Source: Oscillospiraceae bacterium (GTDB taxonomy: Bacteria > Bacillota > Clostridia > Oscillospirales > Ruminococcaceae). Taken from it: DNA of 64,000 nt. The DNA is taken from positions 1 through 64,000 of the forward strand of contig JAGAZJ010000032.1 in assembly GCA_018110925.1 (NCBI GenBank). Direction: 5' to 3'. Below the pieces are notes generated by a model. That model was not told the origin of the DNA and made no database searches. It saw nothing but the letters and a program-made list of their open reading frames with translations. This document shows, in pieces, positions 56,074 to 64,000 of the stretch. Within the stretch, counting starts at the first letter, position 1; every line of letters starts with the position of its first letter. Position numbers and translations under genes: made by a program.

Positions 56074-56709
56074 TTAAGCCTTCTTAACGCAGTCAACGAT
56101 AGTAACGATACCGTTCTTAGGACCGGGGATCGCACCCTTTACTGCGATAAGATTGTGTTCTGCGTCAACCTTTACGATCTCAAGGTTCTGAACAGTTACC
56201 TTTTCAGCGCCCATGTGACCGGGGAGAGCCTTGCCCTTGAATATTCTCGAAGGCGAGGAGCAAGCACCCATAGAACCTGCTGTTCTTGCAACAGGACCTG
56301 TGCCGTGGGTCTCCTTGAGTCTGTGGTTGTTGTTTCTCTTGATAGTGCCCTGATAGCCCTTACCCTTTGAAGTACCGCTTACATCAACGATGTCGCCTAC
56401 CTCGAAGGTATCAGCCTTCAGAACGTCGCCTACATTGTAGGACTCTGCATTGTCAAGCCTGAACTCCTTGAGAGTTCTCTTGAGAGCCACATCCGCCTTA
56501 GCGAAATGGCCCTTCTGAGGCTTGTTCACGAGCTTCTCCCTGATATCGCCGAAGCCGCACTGCACTGCGCTGTAACCGTCGTTCTCAACAGTCTTCTTCT
56601 GAACGACTACGCAAGGGCCTGCTTCTACGACAGTAACGGGGATCACTTTGCCCGTTTCATCGAAGATCTGTGTCATACCGATCTTCTTGCCGATGATTGC
56701 CTTTGTCAT
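56074..56709 (-). CDS. rplC: Ribosomal protein L3
   Basis: Encodes 211 residues. Starts assembly of the 50S subunit; contains [19 protein letters not shown] and the central [39 protein letters not shown] region next to the peptidyl-transferase centre. Confidence 0.98.
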   Translation of the reverse strand: MTKAIIGKKIGMTQIFDETGKVIPVTVVEAGPCVVVQKKTVENDGYSAVQCGFGDIREKLVNKPQKGHFAKADVALKRTLKEFRLDNAESYNVGDVLKADTFEVGDIVDVSGTSKGKGYQGTIKRNNNHRLKETHGTGPVARTAGSMGACSSPSRIFKGKALPGHMGAEKVTVQNLEIVKVDAEHNLIAVKGAIPGPKNGIVTIVDCVKKA

Positions 56710-56784
56710 GGTTTTTCCTCCCTATGGTTATTGGTCAGCATTGCTGACATTGACCCACAGTTTGTCATCTTTGGGAGATCCGTC

Positions 56785-57099
56785 TTACTTGATCTCCATT
56801 ACGATGTCAACGCCTGCGGGAAGCTCAAGGCCCTGAAGAGCCTCGGTCGTCTTGGCTGTAGGTCTCAGAACGTCGATAAGTCTCTTGTGAGTTCTGAGCT
56901 CGAACTGCTCACGGCTGTCCTTATACTTGTGTACAGCGCGGAGGATAGTAACTATCTCCTTGTCTGTGGGAAGGGGTATGGGACCCGATACCTTTGCGCC
57001 GCTTCTCTTAGCAGCGTCAACGATCTTTGCCGCAGCAGCATCTACGACTGCATGGTCGTAGCCCTTGATCCTGATCCTGATCTTGTTGGTCTCTGCCAT
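56785..57099 (-). CDS. rpsJ: Ribosomal protein S10
   Basis: Encodes 104 residues from ATG at 57099 ([20 protein letters not shown]), with GGAGG 8 bases upstream. 30S head protein and NusB partner in antitermination. It contains [40 protein letters not shown]. First gene of the operon; rpsL, rpsG, fusA and tuf, often upstream, are not in the window. Confidence 0.98.
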   Translation of the reverse strand: MAETNKIRIRIKGYDHAVVDAAAAKIVDAAKRSGAKVSGPIPLPTDKEIVTILRAVHKYKDSREQFELRTHKRLIDVLRPTAKTTEALQGLELPAGVDIVMEIK

Positions 57100-57382
57100 T
57101 TTGATTTCCTCCATTATTCGAGGAAGTGCAATATATCCTGTCCGAAGGTCTCAACGCATCCGTGTGTGTCGCAGTCCTTACAGATAAAAAACCGCCCAAA
57201 ACGATGTTTCGAGCAGGCACAGACTTACCTTTCGCACTGTGTGCGACGGTTTAAGCACTGACTGTGCTATATTGCCTTTCGCCCGGTTTAAAATCGGACA
57301 TACTCTGCGAAAATTCCCCTGCGCACCGCAGGCAACCTTCCGCTTCATCGCATATCTGCATGACTTCTTATATTGTCACGCA
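57100..57382 (-). promoter_or_regulatory. Long 5' leader of the S10 operon
   Basis: About 280 nt lie between the predicted transcription start and rpsJ. The RNA can form several hairpins, including AGCAC-N5-GTGCT and TCGCAC-N3-GTGCGA, then the terminator at 57186-57217. No open frame with a ribosome binding site was seen. This is the arrangement expected for an attenuated or protein-controlled ribosomal operon. Confidence 0.6.
57186..57217 (-). terminator. Attenuator-like terminator in the S10 leader
   Basis: In the minus-strand RNA, CC-U-GCUCGAAAC pairs with GUUUUGGGCGG around AUC (11 pairs, one bulged U, two G-U), followed directly by UUUUUU. It ends 87 bases before the rpsJ start, inside the leader. 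Confidence 0.72.
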
Positions 57383-57388
57383 AATGCT

Positions 57389-57417
57389 ATTATAACATAT
57401 GCGGAGCATATTTTCAA
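57389..57417 (-). promoter_or_regulatory. Promoter of the S10-spc-alpha operon
   Basis: On the minus strand TTGAAA (57417-57412), 17 bases, TATAAT (57394-57389). Start would be near 57382. Confidence 0.85.
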
Positions 57418-57445
57418 GCCATAAAGCGTAGAAATTTGCTCCGCA
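57400..57445. repeat. Inverted repeat around the S10 promoter -35
   Basis: TGCGGAGCA (57400-57408) and TGCTCCGCA (57437-57445) are perfect 9-base inverted copies, 28 bases apart; one lies in the promoter spacer and the other upstream of the -35. It could be an operator, or a stem-loop at the end of the preceding transcript. Confidence 0.6.
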
Positions 57446-57462
57446 CAGATACATTATATAAG

Positions 57463-57978
57463 TCATTTTGCACAAGAACCAAATCTTTTTCTGCCCACGA
57501 GGACCTCAAGCGCCAGAACAGCCGCAACAAGGGGTATGATACCCGTCCTGTTTCCGGTATTCGGATTGCCCGCAGCCTCCTCGGGTCTGGGTATGCTGCC
57601 GTCATTGGGTATGACCTTTACGGTGCATACCGTCTTCACGGGTTCACTCAGCTCGTCTGCTTCAGCCGTTATGTTTATGATGCCGCCCGCATCTATATCC
57701 TCATCCCACGCCATCAGGCCTATCTGCTTTTCGGCAGTCTCTCCGGGAGCAAGCACATCCTGCTCGAATACCGGCTGATCCTCGAAATAGATCTTGAATC
57801 CCGAAAGGTCCGTGTCTCCCGTATTCTCCGCAGTGATACCGACGACCACCTTGTCGCCCACCATCACTTCTGCGTGCGCAGCCTCTGCATCAAGCTTCAG
57901 GTCCGCCTCTGCACATACGCTGCATGAGAGCGCTGCAGTGATAAGAGCAGCCGTTATGAATGATATCCGTTTTTTCAT
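57463..57978 (-). CDS. Secreted protein with possible NPNTG sortase motif
   Basis: Encodes 171 residues; AAAGGAG precedes the ATG. Residues 1-23 are a signal peptide (SCSVCA). Residues about 25-125 are one beta-rich domain of the CARDB/DUF11-like type (AEVMVGDKVVVGITAENTGDTDLSGFKI, FEQDVLAPGETAEKQI). The C-terminus has NPNTG (138-142), a hydrophobic stretch (146-162) and a basic tail GRKRFGSCAK, the three-part layout of sortase substrates, with the NPxTG form used by some class B sortases. No sortase gene is in the window. It lies 11 bases after the 152-residue gene, in the proS operon. Confidence 0.75.
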   Translation of the reverse strand: MKKRISFITAALITAALSCSVCAEADLKLDAEAAHAEVMVGDKVVVGITAENTGDTDLSGFKIYFEDQPVFEQDVLAPGETAEKQIGLMAWDEDIDAGGIINITAEADELSEPVKTVCTVKVIPNDGSIPRPEEAAGNPNTGNRTGIIPLVAAVLALEVLVGRKRFGSCAK

Positions 57979-57989
57979 ATTATGCTCCT

Positions 57990-58448
57990 TTACGCAAAGA
58001 CTTCCTCGGGAACTTCGTTTGCAAGCAGAGTGTATCTCCTGGTCAGCTCTCCGCCGGCACCGTCGGCAAATATGACAACAGGTATGTTCTTGTCGAACCT
58101 CTCCCTGATTATGCCGTCTGCGATGAGCTCTCTAACTGCGGCGGCAGCACATTCAAAATATCCTGTGCGCATATCTTCTCCGGAAAGCCCCTTGAATGAG
58201 CTCCATATCTCAACGGAGCCGTCAACTGCCGCATCCGAGTTCACCCTTGCGAATTCGGGATGCTTCCAGCCCGATATATCCCACATACTGCCGTTCTTGT
58301 CGGCATAATCCTTTGTGTTGTAGCCGACAGCGCCGTCACTGTCAAAGGTGAGACCCACCGCATACACCTTGTTGTCGTATATCTCGTTTATCTCATCGGA
58401 TATCCACTTTTTCAGAGCGAATACCAGAGCCTTGTCGTATTCGTCCAT
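57990..58448 (-). CDS. Conserved cytoplasmic protein of unknown function
   Basis: Encodes 152 residues from ATG at 58448, with GAGAGGT upstream; the frame is open further back but would overlap proS. It begins MDEYDKALVFALKKWISDEI and contains NKVYAVGLTFDSDGAVGYN, then SMWDISGWKHPEF and a C-terminal VVIFADGAGGELTRRYTLLAN. The opening resembles the DUF4303 pattern of an acidic helix followed by YAxxL, but I am not certain. It lies 33 bases after proS. Confidence 0.72.
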   Translation of the reverse strand: MDEYDKALVFALKKWISDEINEIYDNKVYAVGLTFDSDGAVGYNTKDYADKNGSMWDISGWKHPEFARVNSDAAVDGSVEIWSSFKGLSGEDMRTGYFECAAAAVRELIADGIIRERFDKNIPVVIFADGAGGELTRRYTLLANEVPEEVFA

Positions 58449-58480
58449 ATTGACCTCTCTCCGATCCGGTACACCGGGCA

Positions 58481-59917
58481 TCAATATGCCTTGCCCCAGA
58501 TGACCATATGCTTTGCGGGCTTGCCGCAGCATACGCATACATCCGACAGCTTCTCCTGCTCAAAGGGTATGCATCTTGAACCCACGCCCGTTACTTCCTT
58601 GACCTTGTCCTCGCAGGCTTCCTCGCCGCACCACATGGCCTTTACAAAGCCGTCGCCGGCTTCGAGCGCCTTGGTTATGCCGTCCATATCCGTGCAGGAG
58701 TACGTGCGTCTTTCACGGTTTGCAAGAGCGGCTTCAAACAGTCCCTTGCGAACCTCTTCCAGCTTTTCCTTCACCGTGTCGGCAATGCCGTCCAGAGATA
58801 CAAAATCCTTCTGTCTGTTGTGGCGCATAACGGTCACGCACTGGTTCTTCTCTATATCCTTGGGGCCTATCTCGATGCGGACGGGCACGCCCTTCATCTC
58901 ATACTCGGCAAACTTCCATCCGGGGCTGTTGTCGCTGTCGTCTATCTTCACTCTTATGCCTGCCGCACGGAGCGTCTCAGCCACTTCGTTTGCCTTGTCG
59001 AGAACGCCCTCCTTGAACTGCTGCACAGGTATGATGACCGCCTGTATGGGCGCTACCGCAGGAGGAAGCACAAGGCCGTTGTCGTCGCCGTGGGTCATTA
59101 TGACCGCACCGATAAGACGCGTTGTAACGCCCCATGATGTCTGGTGAGGATATACCTTCTTGTTCTCCTTGTCGGTATACATTATGTCGAATGCCTTTGC
59201 GAAGCCGTCGCCGAAGTAGTGTGACGTACCCGCCTGCAATGCCTTGCCGTCGTGCATGAGAGCCTCTATCGCATATGTTGATACCGCACCTGCAAACTTG
59301 TCGCTCTCGGTCTTTCTGCCCTTGACAACAGGCATAGCAAGATATTTCTCGCAGAAGTCGGCATAGACATTGAGCATACGCTCTGTCTCTTCGACAGCTT
59401 CCTCAGCGGTGGCGTGGATGGTATGGCCCTCCTGCCAGAGGAATTCTCTCGAACGCAGGAAAGGTCTTGTGGTCTTCTCCCAGCGAACGACAGACACCCA
59501 CTGATTGTACAGCTTGGGCAGGTCTCTGTATGAGTGTACTATATTGGCATAATGCTCGCAGAACAGTGTCTCCGATGTGGGGCGCACGCAAAGCCTTTCC
59601 TCCAGCTTCTCACTGCCGCCGTGTGTCACCCATGCCACCTCGGGCGCAAAGCCCTCAACGTGATCCTTTTCCTTCTCGAGCAGGGATTCGGGGATGAACA
59701 TGGGCATACATACGTTCTCATGCCCTGTTTCCTTGAAGATACCGTCAAGTATCCTCTGCATATTCTCCCAGATAGCATAGCCGTAGGGACGGATGACCAT
59801 ACATCCCTTTACGCTCGTGTATTCAACAAGCTCCGCCTTCTTGCATATATCCGTATACCACTTCGCAAAATCTTCATCCATAGATGTTATGGACTCGACC
59901 ATTTTTTCCTTAGCCAT
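58481..59917 (-). CDS. proS: Prolyl-tRNA synthetase (short, archaeal-type)
   Basis: Encodes 478 residues. Class II synthetase of the type without the editing insertion, with a C-terminal zinc-type domain. Motif 2 region [24 protein letters not shown], motif 3 region [17 protein letters not shown], and the C-terminal Cys set CGEEACEDK and [18 protein letters not shown]. The ATG has AAAAAGGAG upstream, placed in the end of the small membrane-protein gene 5 bases away. No T-box leader is present. Confidence 0.96.
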   Translation of the reverse strand: MAKEKMVESITSMDEDFAKWYTDICKKAELVEYTSVKGCMVIRPYGYAIWENMQRILDGIFKETGHENVCMPMFIPESLLEKEKDHVEGFAPEVAWVTHGGSEKLEERLCVRPTSETLFCEHYANIVHSYRDLPKLYNQWVSVVRWEKTTRPFLRSREFLWQEGHTIHATAEEAVEETERMLNVYADFCEKYLAMPVVKGRKTESDKFAGAVSTYAIEALMHDGKALQAGTSHYFGDGFAKAFDIMYTDKENKKVYPHQTSWGVTTRLIGAVIMTHGDDNGLVLPPAVAPIQAVIIPVQQFKEGVLDKANEVAETLRAAGIRVKIDDSDNSPGWKFAEYEMKGVPVRIEIGPKDIEKNQCVTVMRHNRQKDFVSLDGIADTVKEKLEEVRKGLFEAALANRERRTYSCTDMDGITKALEAGDGFVKAMWCGEEACEDKVKEVTGVGSRCIPFEQEKLSDVCVCCGKPAKHMVIWGKAY

Positions 59918-59922
59918 TGTGA

Positions 59923-60126
59923 TTACTCCTTTTTATCTTCATCGTTATCGTTTTTATCGTCCTTGTCATCATTATGCAGGCTGTATATATCGTACAGGCC
60001 GTCGTTATGCTCCGTTGTCTTTACCTTGGCAAATGCCTTGTCCACAGCGCCTGCTATGCGCGGCAGAAAAACTATGACGGCATATATCAGCGCCATAGCG
60101 ATGATACCCATGATAACCGCTTTCAT
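59923..60126 (-). CDS. 67-residue membrane protein with acidic tail
   Basis: Residues about 3-28 ([24 protein letters not shown]) are one transmembrane segment. The C-terminal half is hydrophilic and ends in a run of Asp, Lys and Asn ([16 protein letters not shown]). It lies 5 bases before proS and directly behind the promoter at 60154-60182, so it is first in that operon. No family recognised. Confidence 0.72.
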   Translation of the reverse strand: MKAVIMGIIAMALIYAVIVFLPRIAGAVDKAFAKVKTTEHNDGLYDIYSLHNDDKDDKNDNDEDKKE

Positions 60127-60153
60127 AAACAGCCCCCTGTCTTTTACTGCAAT

Positions 60154-60182
60154 AGTATAGCACAGAAACCGTGAAATGTCAA
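60154..60182 (-). promoter_or_regulatory. Promoter of the proS operon
   Basis: On the minus strand TTGACA (60182-60177), 17 bases, TATACT (60159-60154). The -35 overlaps the stop codon of the upstream U32-like gene; the leader would be only about 20 nt. Confidence 0.83.
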
Positions 60183-61093
60183 TTCTTTCTCAGAAGCTCT
60201 TTGAGAGCTTTCAGCCTTACCCTGTCACGGTATTCGGGGCGCACAAGGTAGTACATATAGCTCTCGAGTATATCGACAGCGTGTATCATGCGTCCCTCTA
60301 TCTTGAAGTTTGAATAGCCCATATCGCTGTATCTGCCGTACACATCCTCGGCGGATATATGTGTGCTGTACTTCGCCGCATCATAGAAGTCCATCGTCAT
60401 GTTGGGACAGACAAATTCCCTGTGCATAACGTCACGCACTTCCTTGCTGTCATCGCCGAACACCTGTCTGCTGTGGGCTATCTGCCGCTCGCCCAGAAAT
60501 CTGTAATGATCCTTCCTGCGCTTGCAGGCCGGCGAGCAGTACGGGTTTATCAGAAGCTCTATCTTGTCCTTGTGGGGCAGTCTTTCAAGAAGCTCGGTAT
60601 TGTTGTGGTTGTAGTCCAGCACTACCAGTTTGTAGTCCTTTTCAAGCTCTGCGAGCAGCTCGTCCTCATTCTCTATCTGCTTTACGGTGGAGGATATGAG
60701 AGGATACGCCGGATAGTTCTTTCTTATATATTCCTCCAGCACGGGGCGATTGACTATTATCTCGTTGAAGCCGTTCTCAGCCGCCTTTGCTATCATATTG
60801 CAGAACGGGTCTGCAAGGTCTTTTCTTGTTACCAGCGGATTTGTGAAAGTATACCTTATGGGTATGCCCCTGCGGTTATACTCCTTTATGAGATAGGCTA
60901 TCATTTCTTTTCTCACAGCGCCTATCGCCGTTCTTCCGCCGTTCCACAGGGCGGGAGGAAAGCACCCGTAGCTTGATGCGATCCTCACTCCCTCATAGAA
61001 ATACTCGGGATGATTTTTCAGCATATCCGCTATATACAGATTCATGCGGTAATTTCCGCAGAAATCGGGCAGATGAAAATTTATTTCTTTCAT
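60179..61093 (-). CDS. U32-like protein, possible iron-sulfur TIM-barrel
   Basis: Encodes 304 residues. It begins MKEINFHLPDFCGNYRMNLY and contains LLINPYCSPACKRRKDHYRF (CxxxC), HREFVCPNMTM and a terminal MGYSNFKIEGRMI. The FKIEGR phrase and the Cys block between an LLIN strand and a basic helix recall the U32 peptidase/UbiU-UbiV group, whose members bind a 4Fe-4S cluster. This is judged by pattern only. Here it is last in an operon with corA and comM, 15 bases after comM. Substrate and reaction unknown. Confidence 0.6.
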   Translation of the reverse strand: MKEINFHLPDFCGNYRMNLYIADMLKNHPEYFYEGVRIASSYGCFPPALWNGGRTAIGAVRKEMIAYLIKEYNRRGIPIRYTFTNPLVTRKDLADPFCNMIAKAAENGFNEIIVNRPVLEEYIRKNYPAYPLISSTVKQIENEDELLAELEKDYKLVVLDYNHNNTELLERLPHKDKIELLINPYCSPACKRRKDHYRFLGERQIAHSRQVFGDDSKEVRDVMHREFVCPNMTMDFYDAAKYSTHISAEDVYGRYSDMGYSNFKIEGRMIHAVDILESYMYYLVRPEYRDRVRLKALKELLRKN

Positions 61094-61108
61094 AACAGAT
61101 CCTCTTTA

Positions 61109-62635
61109 TCAGCTCGTCCAGTATTTGCGGTCAAGTGTCCTGAACTGCACCGCCCTTGCGATATGGGACTTGTCTATCATCTCACTGCCATCCATATCGG
61201 CAACGGTCCTTGCGACCTTGACTATCCTGTCATACGCCCTTGCGGAGAGCCCCATGCGGTCAAAGACCTGTTCGAGCATGGCGTTGCCCTCCTTCGTGAC
61301 GGGGCAGACGTCGTGGAATATCTCGGATGTTATCCGTGCGTTGCAGGTGATATCAGTACCCTTAAAGCGCTCTTTCTGTATCTCTCTTGCCGCCTGGACA
61401 CGCTCTCTTATGGCGGCGGAGCTCTCCTCCTTCTTTGTTGAGGAGAGAGACCTGAAATCCACGGGCGCTACCTCAACGTGTATGTCAAACCTGTCCAGGA
61501 GCGGTCCGGATATGCGGTTGAGATACGCCCTTGCCTGATTGGGCGAGCATATGCATTTCTTGGTGGGATGACCCATATATCCGCAGGGGCACGGGTTCAT
61601 CGCCGCCACCAGCATAAAACTGCACGGATATGTCACCGTCCCCGATGCCCTTGATATGGTCACCTGTCTGTCCTCCAGCGGCTGACGGAGCATTTCGAGG
61701 GTGGGTCTTGCAAATTCGGGCAGCTCGTCAAGGAACAGCACGCCGTTGTGCGACAGGCTTATCTGACCGGGCTTCGGCACGCTCCCTCCGCCGCAGAGAC
61801 CAGCTCCCGATACCGTATGATGCGGCGAGAAAAACGGTCTTTTGACCACAAGGGGATTTTCCTTATTGACAAAGCCGCTGACGGAGTGTATGTTGGTGGT
61901 CTCTATCGACTCCTCAAATGTCATGGCGGGCAGTATGGTGGGCAGTCTTTTGGCGAGCATACTTTTGCCGCTTCCGGGCGTGCCTATCATCAGCAGGTTG
62001 TGTCCGCCTGCCGCCGCATATTCAAGTGCTTTCTTGGCAAGGGTCTGCCCCTTGACGTCAGCATAGTCTATGCTCTCAAAATACTCCGCCGCCCTGGGCA
62101 CGTATTCCTTCTGCGGTTCTATCGGCTTATCGCCCCTGAGATGGTCTATCACGTCTCTCACATTTGCCGCACCGTACACCTCGACGCCTGCGACAACGCT
62201 TGCTTCATAGGCGTTTTCAAGAGGCACGAACACACGTCTGAACCCCTCCTTCACGGCGCACAGCACCATAGGCAGAACACCTGCGATGCTTCTTATATCG
62301 CCGTTCAGAGACACCTCTCCGATGAATGCGCAGTCGGACATATCTTCATTTATGAGCCCCTGACACTTCATGACCGCCATGAATATGGCAAGGTCGAACA
62401 TACTGCCCGCCTTTTTCGTGTCGGCAGGGGCAAGGTTCACTATCACCCTGGCAACGGGGAACTTCTCACCCGACGCACGGAAAGCCGCCTGTATCCTCTC
62501 ACGGCTCTCCTTTACGGCAGTGTCCGCAAGACCCACTATATCAAAGCAGGGCGCCCCCCTGCTTATCTCTGTCTCTACATCAACAGGGAAAGCATTGAGC
62601 CCGAAAAGTCCGAGCGTGTTTATTTTTGAGAACAT
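61109..62635 (-). CDS. comM: YifB/ComM family Mg-chelatase-like ATPase
   Basis: Encodes 508 residues, full length. N-terminal Lon-like domain (about 1-170; GAPCFDIVGLADTAVKESRERI), then an AAA+ domain with Walker A MIGTPGSGKSMLAKRLP, Walker B GVLFLDELPEF, and AAMNPCPCGYMG with the zinc-like Cys set; C-terminal Mg_chelatase_C region VARTVADMDGSEMIDKSHIARAVQFR. In naturally competent bacteria ComM is a branch-migration helicase that helps integrate donor DNA; its role here is assumed similar. Confidence 0.94.
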   Translation of the reverse strand: MFSKINTLGLFGLNAFPVDVETEISRGAPCFDIVGLADTAVKESRERIQAAFRASGEKFPVARVIVNLAPADTKKAGSMFDLAIFMAVMKCQGLINEDMSDCAFIGEVSLNGDIRSIAGVLPMVLCAVKEGFRRVFVPLENAYEASVVAGVEVYGAANVRDVIDHLRGDKPIEPQKEYVPRAAEYFESIDYADVKGQTLAKKALEYAAAGGHNLLMIGTPGSGKSMLAKRLPTILPAMTFEESIETTNIHSVSGFVNKENPLVVKRPFFSPHHTVSGAGLCGGGSVPKPGQISLSHNGVLFLDELPEFARPTLEMLRQPLEDRQVTISRASGTVTYPCSFMLVAAMNPCPCGYMGHPTKKCICSPNQARAYLNRISGPLLDRFDIHVEVAPVDFRSLSSTKKEESSAAIRERVQAAREIQKERFKGTDITCNARITSEIFHDVCPVTKEGNAMLEQVFDRMGLSARAYDRIVKVARTVADMDGSEMIDKSHIARAVQFRTLDRKYWTS

Positions 62636-62680
62636 ATTCCTTCGTCCTTCTTTATTCAGGATAGTGTTCGGGGGACAGCT

Positions 62681-63595
62681 TCACAGCCACTTTTTCTTCT
62701 TGAAGAAAATAAGGCTCACCGCCACAATAAGTATGCTCAGTATGATCACAGCAGGGTATCCGTATTTCGATGACAGCTCCGGCATATAGATAAAGTTCAT
62801 GCCGTACCACCCCGCTATCACCGTGAGGGGCGTAAACACCGTCGTCACCACGGTAAGTACGGTCATTATGCGGTTTTGTCTGACATCGAGCCTTGACTGA
62901 TACAGGTCTCTTACCTGTATGGAATAGTCACGCAGAGATGCCGCCATATCATGCAGTGATGCGATGCGCTGTATAACAAGGTGAAAATAGCGCAGATTGT
63001 TTGCCTTGAAAAAGTTGTTCTCGTTTTCTTCAAGCTCCTGCGCAAGGTCGGTCAGCTGTTCATAGTGTACACGAAGGTCTCTTACATCACTGCGTATGTC
63101 GTTTATGCGTATAGGATACTCGTCGGATGCCGCCGACATTATATCATCCTCTATGCGGTCAAGCTCCTGCTCATAGCGTTCAAGCAAAGTCTGGTCGCCG
63201 TGGATGATAAGCTCTATGAAGTCATAGATGAAGCGTTCAAGGCTGGGCTTTTTCCACCGTCTGACACGCTGTATCTGTGTGCATATCCTTGCCGCCTCTC
63301 CCGTGCTGTCGATAAACACTATACCCTTTTCATCAAGAGCAAAGGCAAATTTTATATCGGGTGCGGCTATATCGTCACGGTGCGGTATTGAGAAAGTACC
63401 TGTCAGTGAATCAAAATTCACATCCGCTCTCGTGCCGTGTATGTCCGACAGGTCTATATCAAGCTCTATGCCCATATCGAAGCCGCCGGACTTCTCGCTC
63501 CATTCTTCCGGGGTCAGTATGGCGACGTACTGCGTTTTCTTGTCGTTCGGCAATACCTTTTCTTCTGTCAGAGTGTCCTTTATCCAGTATATCAT
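62681..63595 (-). CDS. corA: CorA family magnesium/cobalt transporter
   Basis: Encodes 304 residues from ATG at 63595 (MIYWIKDTLTEEKVL), with AGAGGAAA upstream. Large cytoplasmic domain with a long helix (YEQELDRIEDDIMSAA), then two C-terminal transmembrane helices with the selectivity motif YGMNFIYMPEL (GMN) between them, and a basic end FFKKKKWL. It starts one base after the gene at 63597 stops. Confidence 0.9.
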   Translation of the reverse strand: MIYWIKDTLTEEKVLPNDKKTQYVAILTPEEWSEKSGGFDMGIELDIDLSDIHGTRADVNFDSLTGTFSIPHRDDIAAPDIKFAFALDEKGIVFIDSTGEAARICTQIQRVRRWKKPSLERFIYDFIELIIHGDQTLLERYEQELDRIEDDIMSAASDEYPIRINDIRSDVRDLRVHYEQLTDLAQELEENENNFFKANNLRYFHLVIQRIASLHDMAASLRDYSIQVRDLYQSRLDVRQNRIMTVLTVVTTVFTPLTVIAGWYGMNFIYMPELSSKYGYPAVIILSILIVAVSLIFFKKKKWL

Positions 63596-63596
63596 G

Positions 63597-64000
63597 TCAT
63601 TTCCTCTTGGGCGGCTCTTCATCTTCCGAGGGGGCAAGCATAGCGCAGGGGTCGGCAGGCACGGTCTTCTCCGCCGCTTCAAAGCCTGCGGGGTCCTGTC
63701 CGTAGAGATTTGATATCTCCTCGCTAAATCCGCACACCACGCCGGGGCGCAGTTTCTGCATATCCTCTATGATAAGGGGTATAGCCGCTTCATCCACTAC
63801 CGTGTTGAAAAATCCTCCGTCCGACTGGCAGAAGGTTATGCTGAATTTATTGCTCCTGCCCGTGTATATGCCGTTGGTATAGTTGTATACCCACTGGAGC
63901 CTGGGGAATATCCACACCACTTTGTTCGTGGGTATCAGATTATTCACGGATTTCAGCATGAGGAACCTGTCGCCGAGAGCTATCATATCTCCGCCGATCG
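63597..64000 (-). CDS. Hypothetical protein, N-terminus outside window
   Basis: The frame is open to the right edge; an ATG at 63986 exists but the reading continues upstream as IGGDM, so the start is probably beyond base 64000. At least 133 residues are seen: MIALGDRFLMLKSVNNLIPT, WIFPRLQWVYNYTNGIYTGR, FNTVVDEAAIPLIIEDM, then a low-complexity acidic/Pro end. It resembles proteins annotated DUF6709 in Clostridia, which have N-terminal membrane helices that would lie outside the window. Not certain. It precedes corA by one base. Confidence 0.6.
   Translation of the reverse strand, partial: IGGDMIALGDRFLMLKSVNNLIPTNKVVWIFPRLQWVYNYTNGIYTGRSNKFSITFCQSDGGFFNTVVDEAAIPLIIEDMQKLRPGVVCGFSEEISNLYGQDPAGFEAAEKTVPADPCAMLAPSEDEEPPKRK

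Noticed and set aside
60127..60182. Possible T-box leader upstream of the proS transcript
   Set aside because: The predicted leader is about 20 nt and no T-box core sequence is visible.
61748..62629. Plus-strand frame of about 290 codons opposite comM
   Set aside because: No ribosome binding site, no recognisable domain, and complete overlap with the intact comM gene.

Overview
The window looks like a chromosomal segment of an anaerobic Gram-positive Clostridia bacterium, most likely Ruminococcus or a close Oscillospiraceae relative. This is inferred, not searched. The basis is: strong AGGAGG-type ribosome binding sites, a GlgC plus GlgD glycogen gene pair, zinc-type S14, L36 and adenylate kinase, a KOW protein inside the ribosomal operon, a GerW spore-family gene, and large secreted proteins made of fibronectin type III (FN3) and BspA-like leucine-rich repeats. 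No tRNA, rRNA, insertion sequence, prophage or CRISPR array was seen.

Layout. (1) 1-11730: four paralogous secreted proteins on the minus strand, each with its own promoter where visible. They share an 88-residue FN3 repeat but carry different N-terminal modules (BspA repeats; an Ig-like region; a transglutaminase-like domain with BspA repeats; an acidic stalk). A small divergent HTH regulator at 2045 shares an intergenic region, with a perfect palindrome, with the first of them. (2) 12150-25065: a cell-wall polysaccharide locus. A ten-gene minus-strand operon holds two GT2 glycosyltransferases, rfbA, rfbD, rfbB and rfbC for dTDP-L-rhamnose, an ABC exporter pair, an RgpF protein and a methyltransferase-kinase fusion. 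It converges on a plus-strand pair, an RgpF/CDP-glycerol-transferase fusion and tagD. Together they suggest an exported rhamnan carrying glycerol phosphate, perhaps capped by methyl and phosphate groups. (3) 25246-25455: a solitary peptide gene with a double-glycine leader. (4) 25583-31537: glycogen operon glgB-glgC-glgD-glgA. (5) 31784-32385: three very small membrane-protein genes. (6) 32772-36832: site-2 protease, scpA, scpB, a DUF2953 protein, a GerW-family protein and an RluB-type pseudouridine synthase in a tightly overlapping operon. (7) 36973-41030: two lipoproteins, cysS and a small membrane protein. (8) 41088-57099: the complete S10-spc-alpha ribosomal operon, rpsJ to rplQ, with secY, adk, map, a KOW protein, infA and rpoA. 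It has a long leader with an attenuator-like terminator and a second consensus promoter before rplN. (9) 57463-64000: a possible sortase substrate, an unknown protein, proS, a small membrane protein, a U32-like protein, a ComM-type ATPase, a CorA transporter and a protein cut by the window edge.

The most interesting items are the polysaccharide locus with its two fusion proteins, the lone double-glycine peptide, the two unexplained regulatory leaders in the ribosomal operon, and the regulator/palindrome/surface-protein arrangement at the left end.
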